Shown here in pieces: positions 15,080-23,562 of a stretch of 64,000 bases of DNA. The notes beneath the pieces are model-generated. The model was not told the origin of the DNA. It made no database searches and worked only from the letters and a program-made list of their open reading frames with translations. Numbering within the stretch: position 1 is the stretch's first letter; each line of letters begins with the position of its first letter. This stretch comes from CAWDZK01 sp963726615 (lineage in GTDB: Bacteria > Actinomycetota > Actinomycetes > JACCUZ01): positions 1 through 64,000 of the forward strand of contig CAVSCX010000016.1 of NCBI GenBank assembly GCA_963726615.1, given 5' to 3'. A program made the position numbers and the translations under genes.

Positions 15080-17083
15080 ATGAGTCGGATGAGCGAGCTG
15101 CGTCTCGAGACGCTGACCATGCCGACCGCCGAGGTCGGTCCGGTGAACCCGTTGCCGCCGCTGTTCTCCGCGGCTGACCTGCACACTGTCGTCGACCTTG
15201 GCGAGGCGGACGCCGAGATGCGCCGCAACATCGGCTACGGCCGGGTCCGCTCGGTGCTGCCGTACCTGGTCCAGGACGGTTACGGCCGCGCCCGCCGGCC
15301 GACCGGGCACAGAGTGGCCGTGCTGGAGAACGATGTCCTGCGGGCCACCTTTCTCCTCGACCTCGGCGGCCGGCTGTGGTCCCTGGTGCACAAGCCCACC
15401 GGTCGGGAGCTGCTGTACCGGAACCCCGTGTTCCAGCCGGCGAACCTCGCCCTGCGGAACGCGTGGTTCGCCGGCGGTGTCGAGTGGAACATCGGGACCA
15501 TCGGTCACTCCCCCACGACGTGCGAGCCGCTGCACGCCGCCCGGGTGCTGCAGCCGGACGGCACGCCGGTGCTGCGGATGTACGAGTTCGAGCGGTTGCG
15601 TGAGGTCGTGTTCCAGGTCGACGCGTGGCTCCCCGCGGGCTCCCCCGTGCTCCTGGTCCACGTCCGCATCGTCAACCCCAACGACGTCGAGACGCCGATG
15701 TACTGGTGGTCCAACATCGCGGTACCCCAGGCGGACGACGTGCGGGTGCTCGCTCCTGCCGACGGGGCCTGGCAGTTCGCCTACGACAGCACTCTGCGCC
15801 GCGTGCCGATCCCGGTCCTCGACGGGCAGGACCGTACGTACACCACCCGCGCGTCCGCGGCCGCCGACTACTTCTTCGCGATCGCCGACGACCAGCGGCG
15901 CTGGATCGCTGCACTGGACGGCCGCGGTGCGGGACTGGTGCAGACCTCCACGGACAGGCTCCGCGGCCGCAAGCTGTTCCTGTGGGGGAGGAGCCCGGGC
16001 GGCGACCACTGGCAGGAGTGGCTCGCGCAGCCAGGCCGGGAGTACCTCGAGGTCCAGGCCGGCCTGGCTCGTACCCAGCTGGAGCACCTGCCCATGCCGG
16101 CCCAGGCGTCGTGGTCGTGGGTCGAGGCGTACGGCCTGCTCCAGAGCGACGCGGACGCCGTCCACGGCGACCACTGGTCGCTGGCACGAGCGGCTGTGTC
16201 GCGTGACCTGGAGCAGCTGATGCCTCGTGCCGAGCTCGACAGGGCGCTGACCGACGCGGCTGCGTGGGCCGATGCCGCCCCGGTCGACGTGCTGAACCGA
16301 GGGTCGGGGTGGGGCGCGCTCGAACACAGGTTGCGGGAGCGGGACGGCGACGACTCGCTGTCCCTGCCCGGCACGCCGTTCGGCGACGAGACGCTCGCGC
16401 CTGCGCAGGACCCCTGGGTCGAGCTCATGCGGACCGGCCGGATGCCGTCGCCAACGGCCGAGCAGCCACCGTCCTCGTACCAGACGAGCGGCCGGTGGTT
16501 GCCGCTGCTCGAGGCGGCGGACGGGTGGTTGCCGCTGCTGCACCTCGGGGTCGTTCTCGCCCACGCCGGAGACGCGCAAGGGGCGACCGATGCCTGGGTT
16601 CGTTCGCTCGCGGCCGAGCCGACGGCGTGGGCTGGGCGCAACCTGGCGGCCCTGGCCCGGGCCGACGGTGACCTCGAGCTGGCGCTCCGCCGCTACCGAC
16701 CTGCGCTCGCCCTTCGCGAGGACGTCGCAGCGCTGAGGCGTGAGCTGGTCGACACCTTGCTGATCTCAGGCGACGGCGCGCATGCGCTCGCGGTGATTGA
16801 TGCCGCACCGGGCGAGCAACGTCGCCTGGGCCGCTTCCGGCTCGCCGAGATCCGCGCGGCGCTGCTGACCGGTGACCTCGACCGTGCCGGCCGCGTCCTC
16901 AGGGACGGCGTGATGCTGCCGGACGTGCGCGAGGGTGAGCCGGCGCTGCACGAGGTGTGGTTCGACTACCAGGTAGCGCTCGCGGCACGCGAGCAGCGTC
17001 GCCCGGTCGACGCCGGCCTCGAGGCGCAGGTGCGCGCCGCCGTACTGATCCCACGGGACCTCGACTTCCGCATGTCGTCGTAG
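15080..17083 (+). CDS. DUF5107 protein with C-terminal TPR-like repeats
   Basis: A 667-aa protein without signal peptide. Residues about 30-330 match DUF5107, a galactose-mutarotase-like beta-sandwich domain (LENDVLRATFLLDLGGRLWS, GGVEWNIGTIGH, MYWWSNIAVPQ). Residues about 470-640 are alanine/leucine-rich helical pairs resembling tetratricopeptide repeats (LLHLGVVLAHAGDAQGATDA, NLAALARADGDLELALRRY). Function unknown; its place directly after ngcEFG ties it to oligosaccharide uptake or processing. ATG 15080 and ATG 15089 are both possible starts, neither with a strong ribosome site. Confidence 0.8.
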   Translation: MSRMSELRLETLTMPTAEVGPVNPLPPLFSAADLHTVVDLGEADAEMRRNIGYGRVRSVLPYLVQDGYGRARRPTGHRVAVLENDVLRATFLLDLGGRLWSLVHKPTGRELLYRNPVFQPANLALRNAWFAGGVEWNIGTIGHSPTTCEPLHAARVLQPDGTPVLRMYEFERLREVVFQVDAWLPAGSPVLLVHVRIVNPNDVETPMYWWSNIAVPQADDVRVLAPADGAWQFAYDSTLRRVPIPVLDGQDRTYTTRASAAADYFFAIADDQRRWIAALDGRGAGLVQTSTDRLRGRKLFLWGRSPGGDHWQEWLAQPGREYLEVQAGLARTQLEHLPMPAQASWSWVEAYGLLQSDADAVHGDHWSLARAAVSRDLEQLMPRAELDRALTDAAAWADAAPVDVLNRGSGWGALEHRLRERDGDDSLSLPGTPFGDETLAPAQDPWVELMRTGRMPSPTAEQPPSSYQTSGRWLPLLEAADGWLPLLHLGVVLAHAGDAQGATDAWVRSLAAEPTAWAGRNLAALARADGDLELALRRYRPALALREDVAALRRELVDTLLISGDGAHALAVIDAAPGEQRRLGRFRLAEIRAALLTGDLDRAGRVLRDGVMLPDVREGEPALHEVWFDYQVALAAREQRRPVDAGLEAQVRAAVLIPRDLDFRMSS

Positions 17084-17088
17084 CCCGG

Positions 17089-17550
17089 TCAGTTCAGCAA
17101 CGGCGCATACAGCGGCTTCTCGAACGGCCAGGCGGCACTGGTGAGCCAGTCGGCGATCGCGCGCCGGAGGGCATCATCGAAGCCAGCCTCGGACTCCCGC
17201 ACCCACGACCGCACCGTGGCGTCATGAATGCCGTCGCGAGCCGGGTACACGTAGACGCAGCCGATGACGTCGTCGCTCGCGTCGAGCACCGTGAAGGTGA
17301 AGCCGGTCCGATCGACGAAGTCCCGGGCATGGCGCTCCAGATCAGCGAGGTTCTCGGCCAGGTTCATCTCCCGAGGCCAGCGCCCTTCATGGAAGCCCGG
17401 CGAGCGTCGGATGTGCTCCATGCTCGACGTCCACGCTGCGTAGTCGCGCTCGTTGTGCTCCGGGCCGAGCGGCTCGAGACGCGCGTCACCAGCCGTGAGG
17501 CCGGTCGGAGGGTCGAAACCGGTGGGCACGAACACGGCGGACTCGGACAC
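17089..17550 (-). CDS. GNAT-family acetyltransferase
   Basis: A 153-aa protein from GTG 17548-17550, chosen because an AAGGAG site precedes it. The core reads TFTVLDASDDVIGCVYVYP, a GNAT beta4/beta5 strand pair, and an aromatic C-terminal part (SAAWPFEKPLYAPLL). The classical acetyl-CoA loop (Q/RxxGxG/A) is not clear, so this may be an N-acetyltransferase-like member with a weak cofactor motif. It is convergent with the DUF5107 gene (6 bp apart) and divergent from the SDR. Confidence 0.6.
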   Translation of the reverse strand: MSESAVFVPTGFDPPTGLTAGDARLEPLGPEHNERDYAAWTSSMEHIRRSPGFHEGRWPREMNLAENLADLERHARDFVDRTGFTFTVLDASDDVIGCVYVYPARDGIHDATVRSWVRESEAGFDDALRRAIADWLTSAAWPFEKPLYAPLLN

Positions 17551-17652
17551 GTCTCTCCTTCGCCACGGCGACGGGTGTCGTTTGTCAGCAGCTCCCCTCG
17601 CGCTTCGCGTCGGCGTGAACGGATGGCTGCCGGCCCACCGTAACCTCGACGA

Positions 17653-18441
17653 ATGGCTCTCGGACAGGGTGGGCGCTTCGACGGTGCGGCGGCATTGGTG
17701 ACCGGCGGCGCACACGGCATCGGACGGGCCTGCGCCGTCCGCCTCGCGGACGAGGGCGCTCGTGTCGCTGTCCTGGACCTCGACGAGGGGGTCGCTCAGC
17801 ACGTGGTCGCTCAGCTCGTGCAGCTCGATGAGCGACCGCATGTCGCGGTGCAGATGGACGTGACCGACGGGTCGTCGGTCGAGCAGGCTCTGGGTCACGC
17901 TGCCAGCGAGCTCGGTCAGGTGGATATCCTGGTCAACGTCGCCGGTGGTGATGTCCAGCCCGGGACGTTCGAGGACACGAGCGACGAGGTGTGGACCCGC
18001 GCCCTGGAGCTCAACCTCCTCGGCGTCGTCCGCTGCTGCCGCGCGGCGATCCCGCACCTTCGGCGAAGCGCCCTGAGCCCGGCCATCGTGACCGTCAGCT
18101 CGATCAACGCCTTCACCGCGTTGGGCAGCGAGGCGTACTCCTCGGCGAAGGCCGGGCTGACGTCGCTGACAGGCAACCTCGCCGCCAGCCTCGCTCATCA
18201 CGGGATCAGGGTGAACGCGGTAGCGCCGGGGACGATCCGGACGCGGGTCTGGGACGGGCAGGAAGGCGGGGCGGACCGTCTCCAGCCGTTGTACCCGCTC
18301 GGGCGCGTCGGCGAGCCCGAGGACGTCGCCGCCGCCGTGGTCTTCCTCGCGTCCCGCGACGCGGCCTGGATCACGGGTCACACCCTCCCGGTCGACGGGG
18401 GCCTGCTGACCGGTGACGGCAGCCGGATGGAGGTGCGCTGA
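17653..18441 (+). CDS. Short-chain dehydrogenase/reductase
   Basis: A 262-aa classical SDR: cofactor loop TGGAHGIGRA at residues 17-26, the acidic NAD-selecting residue in VLDLD, NVAGG after beta4, catalytic Ser in VSSINAF and YSSAK (Tyr-x-x-x-Lys) near 158-162, and a C-terminal substrate tail. An Asp after the second strand suggests NAD(H). It may oxidise a sugar or polyol; substrate is not deducible. Sited between the ngc transporter genes and the aldolase gene cluster. Confidence 0.85.
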   Translation: MALGQGGRFDGAAALVTGGAHGIGRACAVRLADEGARVAVLDLDEGVAQHVVAQLVQLDERPHVAVQMDVTDGSSVEQALGHAASELGQVDILVNVAGGDVQPGTFEDTSDEVWTRALELNLLGVVRCCRAAIPHLRRSALSPAIVTVSSINAFTALGSEAYSSAKAGLTSLTGNLAASLAHHGIRVNAVAPGTIRTRVWDGQEGGADRLQPLYPLGRVGEPEDVAAAVVFLASRDAAWITGHTLPVDGGLLTGDGSRMEVR

Positions 18442-18534
18442 CGGATCGCACCTCGGCTCCCCCCACCGTCGAGGGGCCGACAGCGCCGGATCGGATGACG
18501 GACCGGCCAGCCGCCCGGCCGACCCGTCTGCGGG

Positions 18535-19371
18535 TCAGCGCAGGGCGAGCAGCGTCAGAAGCCGTGCCGCCTCGGCCGCCACGGCGTCGCGGGCGGTGCC
18601 CAGATAGCGCCGGGTGTCGACCACGTCAGGGTCCTCGGCAAGGTGCCGGCGCAGTGCCGTGGTGAAGGCGTTGTTCAGGTGGGTGGCGATGTTCACCTTC
18701 GTCATCCCGGCACGGACGGCGGCCACCAGGTCGGCGTCCGGGACACCGGAGGCGCCGTGCAGCACCAGCGGGACGGGCACCCGGTCGTGGATCGCGGCGA
18801 TCAGCTCCAAGTCCAGCCGTGCCGTGCGGCTGGTCATCGCGTGCGAGGACCCGACGGCCACCGCCAGCGCATCGACCCCGCAGTCCGCCACGAACTGCGC
18901 CGCGGCGGCCGGGTCGGTGCGTGCGCCGGGGGCGTGCACGCCGTCCTTGCCGCCGATCTCGCCGAGCTCGGCCTCGACGGTGACGCCCACGTGGTGGCAG
19001 CGCTGCACGACCGCGCGGGTCGCAGTGCGGTTGGCCTCGTCACCGAGCCGCGACCCGTCGTACATCACGGAGGTGAAGCCGAGCGCGACAGCCTCGTCCA
19101 CCAGCGGCTCGCTGACCGCATGGTCGAGGTGCAGCACGCACGGCACCGAGGCCCGCTCCGCGAGGGTGCGCGTCGCCAGCGCGACCGGCGCCAGCGAACC
19201 GTGGTAGCGCACGGCGTTCTCGCTGATCTGCAGCACGACCGGCAGGCCGGTCTGCTCGGCGGCCGCGACCAGCGCCTCGGCCTGCTCCAGCTGGATGACG
19301 TTGAACGCGCCGACACCACGCCCGGCCGCGGCGGCGGCCGCAAGCACCTCGTCGAGCCGGGCGAGGCTCAC
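18535..19371 (-). CDS. Class II ketose-bisphosphate aldolase (fructose/tagatose-bisphosphate type)
   Basis: A 278-aa zinc aldolase that cleaves a ketose 1,6-bisphosphate to dihydroxyacetone phosphate and glyceraldehyde 3-phosphate. Seen: CVLHLDHA (catalytic Asp and zinc His), VEAELGEIGG (zinc-site Glu region), PLVLHGASGVPD (zinc His), and a C-terminal TKVNIATHLNNAF phosphate site. Length fits the short GatY/KbaY/FbaA class IIB group. GTG 19369-19371 overlaps the kinase stop (GTGA), so translation is coupled. Next to an AgaS-like isomerase and NagA it may act on tagatose bisphosphate from GalNAc. Confidence 0.88.
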   Translation of the reverse strand: MSLARLDEVLAAAAAAGRGVGAFNVIQLEQAEALVAAAEQTGLPVVLQISENAVRYHGSLAPVALATRTLAERASVPCVLHLDHAVSEPLVDEAVALGFTSVMYDGSRLGDEANRTATRAVVQRCHHVGVTVEAELGEIGGKDGVHAPGARTDPAAAAQFVADCGVDALAVAVGSSHAMTSRTARLDLELIAAIHDRVPVPLVLHGASGVPDADLVAAVRAGMTKVNIATHLNNAFTTALRRHLAEDPDVVDTRRYLGTARDAVAAEAARLLTLLALR

Positions 19372-20285
19372 AGCGAGTCCCAGGCGAGGCAGGCGGCGCC
19401 CAGGCAGCCGGCCCGAACGCCGAGCGCAGCCTGCTCCAGCCGGGGCGGGCGCTGGAAGGTCAGGCGGCTCGCCACGTCCGCGCGCAACGGGTCCAGGAGG
19501 GCGGCGCCGCTCTCGGCGAGGCCGCCACCGATCAGGACGAGGTCGACCCCGGTGATCGTCACGGTGGCGACGATCGCCTCCGCAAGTGCGGCGGTGGCCC
19601 GGGCCCACACGGCCCTCGCGTCGGGGTCACCGGCAGACGCGCGGACGGCGATCTCCTCGGCCGCCGCAGCTCCGCCGGTCCGCGCGGCGAACTCCCTCTC
19701 TATCGCGGCCGCCGAGGCGATCACCTCGAGACAGCCGGTCGCCCCGCACCCGCAGGCGGGCCCGGTCGGGTCGATGACGAGGTGCCCCAGCTCACCGGCC
19801 CGTCCGTCAGCGGCGATCACCGCGCCGTCGAGGAGCAGTGCCCCGGCGATGCCGGTACCCACGGGGAGGAACAGCGCCTGGCGTGCACCGCGGGCAGCAC
19901 CCAGGCGGGTCTCGGCAAGCAGGCCGGCGCGCACGTCGTGGCCGACGACGGTCGGCACACCGAGCAACGGCGCGACCGAGTCGCGGATCGGCAGGTCCCG
20001 CCAGCCGAGGTTCACCGAGTACAGCCCGACACCGCGCAACTCGTCCACCAGGCCCGGCACGACGACGCCGCAGCCGACCAGCCGGGTGGGGCCGTCGTCC
20101 TTCGCCGCCGTGGTCAGCAGGTCGGTCACCGTCGCGTGCACGACGGCGCCGATGTCGGCGGTGATGTCCTTCGGGGTGGGCGTCGTGACGGCGGCCAGTG
20201 TGTCGAAGGCGGCGGTCACCAGGGCCGCCTTGATCCGGGTGCCCCCGACGTCGACGGCCGCCACCACGTCGGCCACCTCGGCCAT
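19368..20285 (-). CDS. ROK-family sugar kinase
   Basis: A 305-aa ROK kinase: ATP loop AAVDVGGTRIKAALV at residues 9-23, catalytic region VVGHDVRAGLLAE near 118, and the ROK zinc signature GCGATGCLEV near 183. The usual catalytic Asn-Asp is written His-Asp here (GHDVRA). No helix-turn-helix is present, so it is an enzyme rather than a repressor. It sits 3 bp after the SIS gene stop and overlaps the aldolase start. A kinase for GlcNAc, GalNAc or ManNAc is likely. Confidence 0.86.
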   Translation of the reverse strand: MAEVADVVAAVDVGGTRIKAALVTAAFDTLAAVTTPTPKDITADIGAVVHATVTDLLTTAAKDDGPTRLVGCGVVVPGLVDELRGVGLYSVNLGWRDLPIRDSVAPLLGVPTVVGHDVRAGLLAETRLGAARGARQALFLPVGTGIAGALLLDGAVIAADGRAGELGHLVIDPTGPACGCGATGCLEVIASAAAIEREFAARTGGAAAAEEIAVRASAGDPDARAVWARATAALAEAIVATVTITGVDLVLIGGGLAESGAALLDPLRADVASRLTFQRPPRLEQAALGVRAGCLGAACLAWDSL

Positions 20286-20288
20286 GCC

Positions 20289-21212
20289 CTACGCCTGGGA
20301 GGCGGCCGAAGGCAGGACCACCGACCGGGTCAGGTGTCGCGGGTGGTCGGGGTCGAGGTCGCCCTGCCGGGCCTTCGCGAGGCACAGCCGGTGCACCCGT
20401 ACGAGCTCGGCGAGCGGGTCGACGCCCCGGCTCTCGAAGTGCGCACCGGTGCCGCTCACCTGCTCCGCCAGGCCCGGCGGCACCTCGCCCAGCGCCCAGG
20501 TGACCCGACCCGCGGTGGCGATGCTCACGGGTCCGTGCCGGTACTCCATCGCCGGGTAGGACTCGGTCCAGAACTGGGCCGACTCGCGCAGCTTGAGGGC
20601 CGCCTCAGCGGCCAGACCGATGGTCCAGCCGCGCCCCACGAAGGTCACCTGCTCGGCGTCGGCCACACCGGCCAGGCACTGCGCCTCGTCCTCGGCCAGC
20701 ACCGCGCGGGCGTCGTCGGTCGCGGCCGACAGGTCCTCGCCCAGCGAGGCCCGGAGCAGCGCCAGGGTGGAGGTGGCGAACCGGGTCTGCACGACCGACT
20801 TCTCGTCGACCTCGGGCAACAGGATGGTCCGGTCGGCCAGCTCGGTGACCGGCGTACCGGGCGTGGCGACGATCGCCGTCGTGACGAGGTCGCGGCCGCG
20901 TAGCGACGTCAGGACGTCGATCACCTCGGTGGTGGTGCCGGACCGGGTGATCACCAGCACGGCGTCGTAGCTGCGGTCGAGCCGGTGCTCGCTGGCCGCG
21001 AACGCGTCGGTCTCGCCGTGACCGGACTGCTCTCGGCACGCGGCATAGGCCTGGGCCATGAAGTACGACGTGCCGCAGCCGACGACCGCCACCCTCGCGC
21101 CGGCCGCCGGCAGGGCGCCGGCGAGCTCCGGCAGCCGGGCGACGACGCCGGCCCAGTCGTCAGGCTGTCCGGCGACCTCCCGCTGGAGGTCGCTGTCCGG
21201 GTTGAACGTCAC
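20289..21212 (-). CDS. SIS-domain sugar isomerase/deaminase (AgaS/GlmS-isomerase-like)
   Basis: A 307-aa protein with two SIS domains. Residues about 40-75 read VAVVGCGTSYFMAQAYA, 100-110 ITRSGTTTEV, and near 220 the signature PAMEYRHGPVS. These match the family of GlmS isomerase domains and AgaS, which deaminates/isomerises GalN-6-P or GlcN-6-P to the keto sugar phosphate. It starts with GTG at 21210-21212 and leads the leftward operon with the ROK kinase and aldolase. It is divergent from nagA. Confidence 0.82.
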   Translation of the reverse strand: MTFNPDSDLQREVAGQPDDWAGVVARLPELAGALPAAGARVAVVGCGTSYFMAQAYAACREQSGHGETDAFAASEHRLDRSYDAVLVITRSGTTTEVIDVLTSLRGRDLVTTAIVATPGTPVTELADRTILLPEVDEKSVVQTRFATSTLALLRASLGEDLSAATDDARAVLAEDEAQCLAGVADAEQVTFVGRGWTIGLAAEAALKLRESAQFWTESYPAMEYRHGPVSIATAGRVTWALGEVPPGLAEQVSGTGAHFESRGVDPLAELVRVHRLCLAKARQGDLDPDHPRHLTRSVVLPSAASQA

Positions 21213-21242
21213 GGCGGCTCCCAGGAGATGGTTACGTTCGTC

Positions 21243-21260
21243 TTTCGACCGGTTTCGACC
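21243..21260. promoter_or_regulatory. Tandem TTTCGACC repeat in the divergent SIS/nagA promoter
   Basis: TTTCGACC occurs at 21243-21250 and again at 21253-21260, exactly 10 bp apart, in the roughly 70 bp between the divergent starts. Same-face spacing suggests a protein-binding site that could control both operons. It does not resemble a DasR box. Confidence 0.4.
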
Positions 21261-21281
21261 CTACCCATGCCCCGGGAGATG

Positions 21282-22520
21282 ATGGCGCGCGTGACCGTTC
21301 CCCAGCCGATGCTCCTGACCGGGCGCCTGGTCACTGCCTCGACCATCGTCGATGACGGCGTGCTGGTGGTGGACGGGGACGCGATCCGGTACGCCGGGCC
21401 GGCGTCCGAGCTGCCGGCTCGCTGGCGGGACGTGCCTGTCGTCGATGCCCGGCCGGGCCGGCAGACCCTGCTGCCCGGACTGGTCGACGCCCACTGCCAC
21501 GGCGGCGCGGGCGGCGAGTTCGGCGCGGCTGCCGCCTCGGCCGCGACCGCGGTCCGCCACCACCACGTGAACGGCACCACGACCGTGCTGGGCAGCCTGG
21601 TCTCCGCCACTGCGGACGTGATGGTGGCAGGGGTCCGTACGTGCGCCGCGCTGGTGGCCGACGGTGACCTGGCCGGCATCCACCTGGAGGGCCCCTTCCT
21701 CTCCCACGAGCGTCGCGGGGCGCAGGACCCCGCGGCGCTCACCGACGTCGACCCGTGGCTCGTCGAGGCCGTCCTGCTGGCCGCCGAGTCGGTCGGCGCG
21801 CCCGGTGCGGTGGCGCAGATGACCTTCGCACCCGAACGCCGCGGCGCTGACCGGCTGCCCGCGCTTCTTGGCGGTCACGGCATCCTGCCGGCCCTGGGGC
21901 ACACCGGCTGCGACGCCGCGACGGCGTGGTCGGCGCTCCGGTCGGCCCTCGATTCCGCGCCGCGTGGCGGGCGACCGCTTGTCACGCACGTCTTCAACGG
22001 CATGCCTCCGCTGCACCACCGGGATCCCGGCCCGGTAGCCGCCTGCCTGGCCCAGGCCGGCCGGGGCGAAGCAGTGCTCGAGGTCATCGGCGACGGCGTG
22101 CACCTGGCTGCGGAGACCGTGCGGATGCTGTTCGACCTCGTGGGTCCGCAGGCGATCTGCCTTGTCACCGACGCGATGGCGGCCAGCGGCATGCCGGACG
22201 GCGGCTACACACTGGGCGGGCGGGACGTCGTCGTCGCCGACCGGACGGTGCGGCTGGCCGACGGCGGCTCGATCGCAGGCGGCGTGGCCACTCTGCTCGA
22301 CGTCGTGCGCTGGTGCGTGGCCGAGGCCGGCATCCCCTTGCTGGACGCCGTCATGGCTGCCTCGGTCACACCCGCACAGACGCTCGGTCTGACCGGCCGC
22401 GGTTCGCTCGCGGCGGGACAGCAGGCCGACGTCGTCCTGGTGGACGACGACCTGCAACTGAGGCGGGTGATGCGTCGCGGCAGCTGGCTGGCACCCGACG
22501 TCCCCGTCAGCGACCGGTAA
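21282..22520 (+). CDS. nagA: N-acetylglucosamine-6-phosphate deacetylase NagA
   Basis: Deacetylates GlcNAc-6-P (or GalNAc-6-P) to the amine. About 412 aa. Metal-site motifs appear in family order: GLVDAHCHGGAGGEF, HLEGPFLS (catalytic Glu), LGHTGCDA, THVFNGMPPLHHRDPG, VIGDGVHL and the catalytic Asp in LVTDAMAA. ATG 21282, 4 bp after GGGAG, is the preferred start; ATG 21267 or 21279 are possible. nagB follows 16 bp later. Confidence 0.92.
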   Translation: MARVTVPQPMLLTGRLVTASTIVDDGVLVVDGDAIRYAGPASELPARWRDVPVVDARPGRQTLLPGLVDAHCHGGAGGEFGAAAASAATAVRHHHVNGTTTVLGSLVSATADVMVAGVRTCAALVADGDLAGIHLEGPFLSHERRGAQDPAALTDVDPWLVEAVLLAAESVGAPGAVAQMTFAPERRGADRLPALLGGHGILPALGHTGCDAATAWSALRSALDSAPRGGRPLVTHVFNGMPPLHHRDPGPVAACLAQAGRGEAVLEVIGDGVHLAAETVRMLFDLVGPQAICLVTDAMAASGMPDGGYTLGGRDVVVADRTVRLADGGSIAGGVATLLDVVRWCVAEAGIPLLDAVMAASVTPAQTLGLTGRGSLAAGQQADVVLVDDDLQLRRVMRRGSWLAPDVPVSDR

Positions 22521-22536
22521 GGAGGACCGCTACGCC

Positions 22537-23319
22537 ATGGAGGTGGTCATCGTTCCGGCTGCCGCCACGATCGGCGAGCTTGCCGCCGACGCGGTCGCCG
22601 CCCTGCTGGCGCGGAAGCCGACGGCTGTCCTCGGGCTGGCCACCGGATCCAGCCCGCTGGTGGTGTACGCCGACCTGATCCGTCGGTACGACGCCGGCGA
22701 GGTGAGCTTCGCACGCAGTCGCGGGTTCCTGCTGGACGAGTACGTGGGGCTGCCGGCCGAGCACCCGCAGCGTTACCGGTCGGTGATCCGCCGCGAGCTG
22801 GAGGAGCGGGTCGACTTCCCCCCTGACGCGATCGCCGGACCGGACGGCCTGGCCGACGACCTCCCTGCGGTGTGCTCCGACTACGAGCGGGCAATCACCG
22901 ACGCGGGAGGGGTCGACCTGCAGCTCCTTGGCGTCGGGTCGGACGGTCACGTCGCCTTCAACGAGCCCGGCTCCTCGTTGAGCTCACGGACACGGATCAA
23001 GACCCTGACCGCTCGCACTCGCGCTGACAACGAGCGGTTCTTCGAGCCGCCGGACGAGGTGCCGCACCACGTGCTCACCCAGGGGCTGGGCACCATCCTC
23101 GACGCGCGTCACCTCGTGCTGCTCGCGCGGGGTTCCGGCAAGGCGTCGGCCGTACGTCAGCTTGTCGAGGGCCCGGTGTCGGCGTTCTGCCCGGCCTCGG
23201 TGCTGCAGCTGCACCCGCACGCGACCGTTCTGCTGGACGACGACGCGGCAAGCCAGCTCCGGCTCGCCGACTACTACCGGGAGACGTACGCCAGCAAACC
23301 CCACTGGCAGGGGCTGTAG
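22537..23319 (+). CDS. nagB: Glucosamine-6-phosphate deaminase NagB
   Basis: Converts GlcN-6-P to fructose-6-P plus ammonia, feeding glycolysis. The 260-aa protein has LGLATGSSPLVVYADL (phosphate loop), FLLDEYVGL with the catalytic Asp, and LLGVGSDGHVAFNEPGSSL with the His/Glu relay. Length matches NagB (about 260). Preceded by AAGGAGG (22519-22525) and co-transcribed with nagA. Confidence 0.93.
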   Translation: MEVVIVPAAATIGELAADAVAALLARKPTAVLGLATGSSPLVVYADLIRRYDAGEVSFARSRGFLLDEYVGLPAEHPQRYRSVIRRELEERVDFPPDAIAGPDGLADDLPAVCSDYERAITDAGGVDLQLLGVGSDGHVAFNEPGSSLSSRTRIKTLTARTRADNERFFEPPDEVPHHVLTQGLGTILDARHLVLLARGSGKASAVRQLVEGPVSAFCPASVLQLHPHATVLLDDDAASQLRLADYYRETYASKPHWQGL

Positions 23320-23562
23320 CGCGCCTCCCGGCGGCAGCAACGGACGGGCGTCCTCGGCCCGGTCGACGGGCTAGCGCAGGACGTCCCCCCGAGTCGTCGT
23401 CCTCTCGCCCGGCCGAGCGGACGGCGCGGGTGCGGGCGGCACCGCCCGACGTCCGTGCCACATGACGATCTTGTGTCGAAAAGGTGCAGGATTGGACAAA
23501 CAGCCTCCTGGCGGCTTGCGTGGTGGGCTCCACGACCGCACTACGGGAGGCAGCACGCCCTG

